Below are positions 61,136 through 64,000 of a DNA stretch of 64,000 nucleotides, one piece after another. The stretch's first letter is position 1; each line of letters begins with the position of its first letter. This DNA is from Microvirga sp. TS319 (GTDB lineage: Bacteria; Pseudomonadota; Alphaproteobacteria; Rhizobiales; Beijerinckiaceae), in NCBI RefSeq assembly GCF_041276405.1, contig NZ_JBGGGT010000002.1:3325001-3389000 (forward strand), given 5' to 3'. A program made the translations under genes and the position numbers. A model generated the notes under the pieces. It was not told where the DNA came from. It did no database searches and saw nothing but the letters and a program-made list of their open reading frames with translations.

Positions 61136-62989
61136 CTAGCGCCGCCCGAACAATCGCTCGATGTCGCTGAGCTTCAGCTCCACGTAGGTGGGCCGCCCGT
61201 GGTTGCACTGGCCGGAAAGCGGCGTGGCCTCCATCTCGCGGAGCAACGCGTTCATCTCTTCGGGCCGCATGCGCCGTCCCGCCCTAATGGAGCCGTGGCA
61301 GGACATGCGCGAGAGCACCCCGTCGAGCCGCTCCTCGAGCGGATTGGCGGCCCCTTGTCCCCATTCCGCGAGCGCATCCGCCACGTCCTGCACGAGCGCC
61401 TTGATCCGCCCACCCGCGAGGGCCGATGGCACTTCGCGCACGAGCAAGGCCCCGTGTCCGAATGGCTCGACGGCAAGGCCGAGGCCTTCCAGCATGGGGG
61501 CCTCCGCGAGCACCCGATCCGCATCGACCGGATCGAGTTCGACAACCTCGGGGATCAGCAGCAACTGGCGCGCGATGCCCGAGGATGCCCGCTCGCGCTT
61601 CAGGCGCTCGTAGACGAGGCGCTCATGCGCGGCATGCTGATCGACGATGACGATGCCGTCCTGCGTCTGCGCGACGATGTAGGTGCCGTGCACCTGCGCG
61701 CGCGCGGCGCCGAGGGGAGACGCCTCCGTCTCCGGCTCGATGTCGGTGAGCGTCGCGCGGCTGTCGGCAGAGGGAGCCGCGAGATCGGGTAGGCTCGCCT
61801 GCGTCTCCGCGAGCCCGGGAGCGGACGCAAATGCGTGCGGAGCGGGGTCGAGCGGCGCCTGCCAATGGGCGAAGCCGCTCGACGGGCGAATGACGGAAGG
61901 CCGGTGATGGCCATAGGCCGGGCGCGACGACAGCACGCCCTGCGGACGCAGGCTCTCCAGCGTGCGCGCGCCGACGGTCGAGGACGCGCGCATGGAAAAG
62001 CGCGTGATCGCCTCCTTGATGGCCGCCACCACGAAGCCGCGCACGAAGGCGGGGTCGCGAAAACGCACTTCGGTTTTGGCCGGATGCACATTCACGTCCA
62101 CCGCGCGCGGATCGAGATCGATCATCATGGCGAGAACCGGATGGCGGTCGGAGGCCATCACGTCGGCATAGGCGCCCCGCACGGCGCCGAGCAGGAGCTT
62201 GTCGCGCACGGGCCGCCCGTTCACGACGAAATGAACCGCGGTGGAGGTGCCGCGATGATAGGTCGGAAGGCTCGCGAAACCCGTGAGCCGCACGCCCTCG
62301 CGCTCGACGCCGATCGTCATGGCGTTCTCGTTGAAGTCGGAGCCGAGAACGCGGGAAAGGCGGCGCAGGAACCCATGCTCGCCGGGTTCCTCCGGCGGAT
62401 AGGTGAAGGACGTGATGTGCTCCCCGGACAGGGTGAAGCGCACGGTCGGATGCGCGATGGCGAGGCGCTTGACGATCTCCGCGACGGCCTGCGCCTCGGA
62501 GCGGTCGCTCTTCAGGAACTTGAGGCGCGCGGGCGTGGCGGCGAACAGATCCGTCACCTCGACGCGCGTGCCCTTGGGGGCCGGCGCGGGCCGCACGGGA
62601 TGCTTCACGCCGCCCTCGACCACGATCATGGAACCGGTCTCCGCCTCCTTCGTGCGCGTCGTGATGGATAAGCGGGCCACCGCGCCGATGGACGGCAGAG
62701 CCTCGCCCCGGAAGCCCAGCGTGTTGATGGAAAACAGATCGCCGTCCGGCAGCTTGGAGGTGGCATGGCGCTCGACGGCGAGTTCGAGATCCCCCGGCGT
62801 CATGCCCTGCCCGTCGTCGACGATGCGGATCAGGCGGCGGCCACCGGCCTCGACGGCGATCTCGATGGAGCCCGCGCCCGCATCGACGGCGTTCTCGACG
62901 AGCTCCTTCACGGCGGCCGCAGGACGCTCGACAACCTCGCCCGCGGCGATGCGGTCGACGAGAATGGGATCGAGGCGGCGGACGAGCAT
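61136..62989 (-). CDS. mutL: DNA mismatch repair protein MutL
   Basis: 617 residues. GHKL ATPase domain at the N-terminus: MLVRRLDPILVDRIAAGEVV, KELVENAVDAGAGSIEIA, IVDDGQGM, HATSKLPDGDLFSINTLGFRGEAL and GTRVEVTDLF. A variable linker (about 340-425) rich in Ala/Ser/Pro/His precedes the C-terminal dimerisation domain, which ends ATPLSGQCNHGRPTYVELKL. The C-terminus shows no DQHAxxExxxxE endonuclease-type metal motif beyond VDQHAAHERLVYERLKRE, so both readings need care. Start ATG 62989 with GAAGGG is favoured over a longer frame. Confidence 0.96.
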   Translation of the reverse strand: MLVRRLDPILVDRIAAGEVVERPAAAVKELVENAVDAGAGSIEIAVEAGGRRLIRIVDDGQGMTPGDLELAVERHATSKLPDGDLFSINTLGFRGEALPSIGAVARLSITTRTKEAETGSMIVVEGGVKHPVRPAPAPKGTRVEVTDLFAATPARLKFLKSDRSEAQAVAEIVKRLAIAHPTVRFTLSGEHITSFTYPPEEPGEHGFLRRLSRVLGSDFNENAMTIGVEREGVRLTGFASLPTYHRGTSTAVHFVVNGRPVRDKLLLGAVRGAYADVMASDRHPVLAMMIDLDPRAVDVNVHPAKTEVRFRDPAFVRGFVVAAIKEAITRFSMRASSTVGARTLESLRPQGVLSSRPAYGHHRPSVIRPSSGFAHWQAPLDPAPHAFASAPGLAETQASLPDLAAPSADSRATLTDIEPETEASPLGAARAQVHGTYIVAQTQDGIVIVDQHAAHERLVYERLKRERASSGIARQLLLIPEVVELDPVDADRVLAEAPMLEGLGLAVEPFGHGALLVREVPSALAGGRIKALVQDVADALAEWGQGAANPLEERLDGVLSRMSCHGSIRAGRRMRPEEMNALLREMEATPLSGQCNHGRPTYVELKLSDIERLFGRR

Positions 62990-63136
62990 GAGGCCCTTCA
63001 CGTTCGAGGGAATCGGAAAAGACAAAGATAGGGGGCGAGGATTTCCAACGCCAGCAGCCGCGACGTTATTCCCCTGACGATTGAACGGTTCGGACGCGCC
63101 ATCCTGTGCCGCCACGGCCGCCCCGCCCCTCGACAT

Positions 63137-63235
63137 CGCCTCCCATCGTCATGGCCGCATCCGGTGCGGCCATCCACGTCTTGGAGGTCATGCGGTCAGA
63201 AGCGTCGATGCCCGGCAAGGCCGGGCATGAGGCCT
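63137..63235. repeat. Palindromic intergenic repeat, family B
   Basis: CATCGTCATGGCCGCATCCG with GTGCGGCCATCCACGTCTTG and later GTCGATGCCCGGCAAGGCCG with GGCATGA form two nested palindromic units; the second gives ATGCCCGGC-AA-GGCCGGGCAT. They separate the mutL start region from the pgi stop. Confidence 0.55.
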
Positions 63236-64000
63236 TCACCCCTGCGCCAGGTACTGCTTGGCGAGGATCTTGCCCTCCTCCACCGCCGGCTGGTCGAACG
63301 GATCGACGCCAAGCGCATAGCCGGTGAGGATCGTCTCCAGCATGGAATGCATCAGCAGTTCGCCCACGGTGCGCTCGTCGAGCTTCTCGATGTGGATGCG
63401 CCGTGTCGGGCGGCCGTTCCGGGCGAGCGTATCGGCGGTTGCGCGGCCCTGGGCGGCCACCAGATCGCCGATGCGTTTGCCCCCGAAGCCCGCCTCTCCG
63501 GCGCGCTTGGCGAGCTTCTCGTCCATGAGCGGGCCCTTGCCGGCCACGTCCGTGGTCATGATGGTGAAGAGCTTGTCGTTGGGACCGGCGAGATAGAGCT
63601 GGAGCTGGCTGTGCTGATCCACCGGACCGATGGCGGCCACCGGCTGCGTGCCGTTGCCGTCCTTGCCGATGCTCTCGGCCCAGAGCTGCACCCACCAGCG
63701 GGTGAAGCGCTCCAGGCGATCCGCATAGGCCATGGTGACGGCGATGCCTTTGCCCTCTTGAGCGGCAGCCACGTTGAGCGCGGCGCCGAGGGCCGCCGGC
63801 GCATCCTTGGCGGCACTACCGTTGCGGAAGGGTTCATAGGCGTCGGCAGCGCCCTGGCGAATCGCCGCGATGTCGAGGCCGAGGACGGCTGCGGGCAGAA
63901 GGCCCACATTGGTGAGCACGGAATAGCGCCCGCCGATGCCCGTATGATGTTCCAGGAAACGCACGCCCTCCGGCTCAAGGAGGTCGCGCAGAGCGTTCCT
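63236..64000 (-). CDS. pgi: Glucose-6-phosphate isomerase (C-terminal part, continues past window)
   Basis: The frame stays open to the right edge, giving about 254 residues, roughly the C-terminal half of a Pgi (usual length near 540). AAIGPVDQHSQLQLYLAGPN is the family signature with catalytic residues, followed by LFTIMTTD, HSMLETILTGYALGVDPFDQ and PAVEEGKILAKQYL, the C-terminal Lys active-site region. Interconverts glucose 6-phosphate and fructose 6-phosphate in the cytoplasm. The apparent GTG at 63964 is internal; the true start lies outside the window. Confidence 0.95.
   Translation of the reverse strand, partial: RNALRDLLEPEGVRFLEHHTGIGGRYSVLTNVGLLPAAVLGLDIAAIRQGAADAYEPFRNGSAAKDAPAALGAALNVAAAQEGKGIAVTMAYADRLERFTRWWVQLWAESIGKDGNGTQPVAAIGPVDQHSQLQLYLAGPNDKLFTIMTTDVAGKGPLMDEKLAKRAGEAGFGGKRIGDLVAAQGRATADTLARNGRPTRRIHIEKLDERTVGELLMHSMLETILTGYALGVDPFDQPAVEEGKILAKQYLAQG

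Overview
The window is GC-rich chromosomal DNA of an alphaproteobacterium, most likely a Hyphomicrobiales member close to Microvirga or Methylobacterium. That placement is inferred from three things: the gene set (cysQ-DUF4170-DUF374-waaA-lpxK-DUF2093 cluster, DUF3297, DUF5996, rsmE/gshA proximity, PilZ gene with a CtrA-type box), the many GTG starts and overlapping ATGA/GTGA junctions, and a family of interspersed intergenic repeats ending in GATGCTCTAG of the kind common in that order. No rRNA, tRNA, CRISPR array, phage or insertion sequence was recognised.

Layout. 1-4.3 kb: a truncated bestrophin-like (DUF4239) gene, divergent from a KimA-like APC permease, then a DHA2 drug transporter. 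4.4-7.2 kb: a Zn/Cd/Pb P-type ATPase divergent from its MerR regulator, with a textbook MerR operator between them. 7.3-13.1 kb: a ComEA-like helix-hairpin-helix protein, a FUSC efflux protein and a sulfonate/nitrate-type ABC operon. 13.1-20.4 kb: DUF5996, a membrane-linked hemerythrin protein, a threonine-dehydratase-type lyase, a two-gene secreted operon, a MarR regulator divergent from DUF1428 and VOC genes, and small proteins. 20.6-22.6 kb: tryptophan 2,3-dioxygenase and a kynureninase-like enzyme.

22.7-34.2 kb: two large RTX-type secreted proteins flank an aldo/keto reductase, a flavoprotein, a YqaA-type membrane protein and ilvD. Both RTX genes look damaged by one base: the first has an in-frame TAA separating it from its RTX secretion tail, and the second has ATA where the family start codon should be. 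34.5-40.3 kb: a small secreted protein, an SMR exporter, a diguanylate cyclase, and the minus-strand run rsmE, ybdK-like ligase, gshA. 40.6-48.2 kb: ubiA, then the lipid A/Kdo cluster, then xseA.

48.5-64 kb: purD, a haloacetate (fluoroacetate-type) dehalogenase with the full catalytic set, a GH25 lysozyme whose start codon lies inside a perfect hairpin, tadA divergent from a pseudouridine synthase with very long arginine-rich arms, rsmD, a zinc alcohol dehydrogenase, a membrane PQQ dehydrogenase, an aldo/keto reductase, a PilZ protein, mutL, and the C-terminal part of pgi running off the right edge. No large new multi-gene system stands out. The most unusual signals are the two damaged RTX genes, the hairpin-embedded lysozyme start, the dehalogenase and the repeat family.
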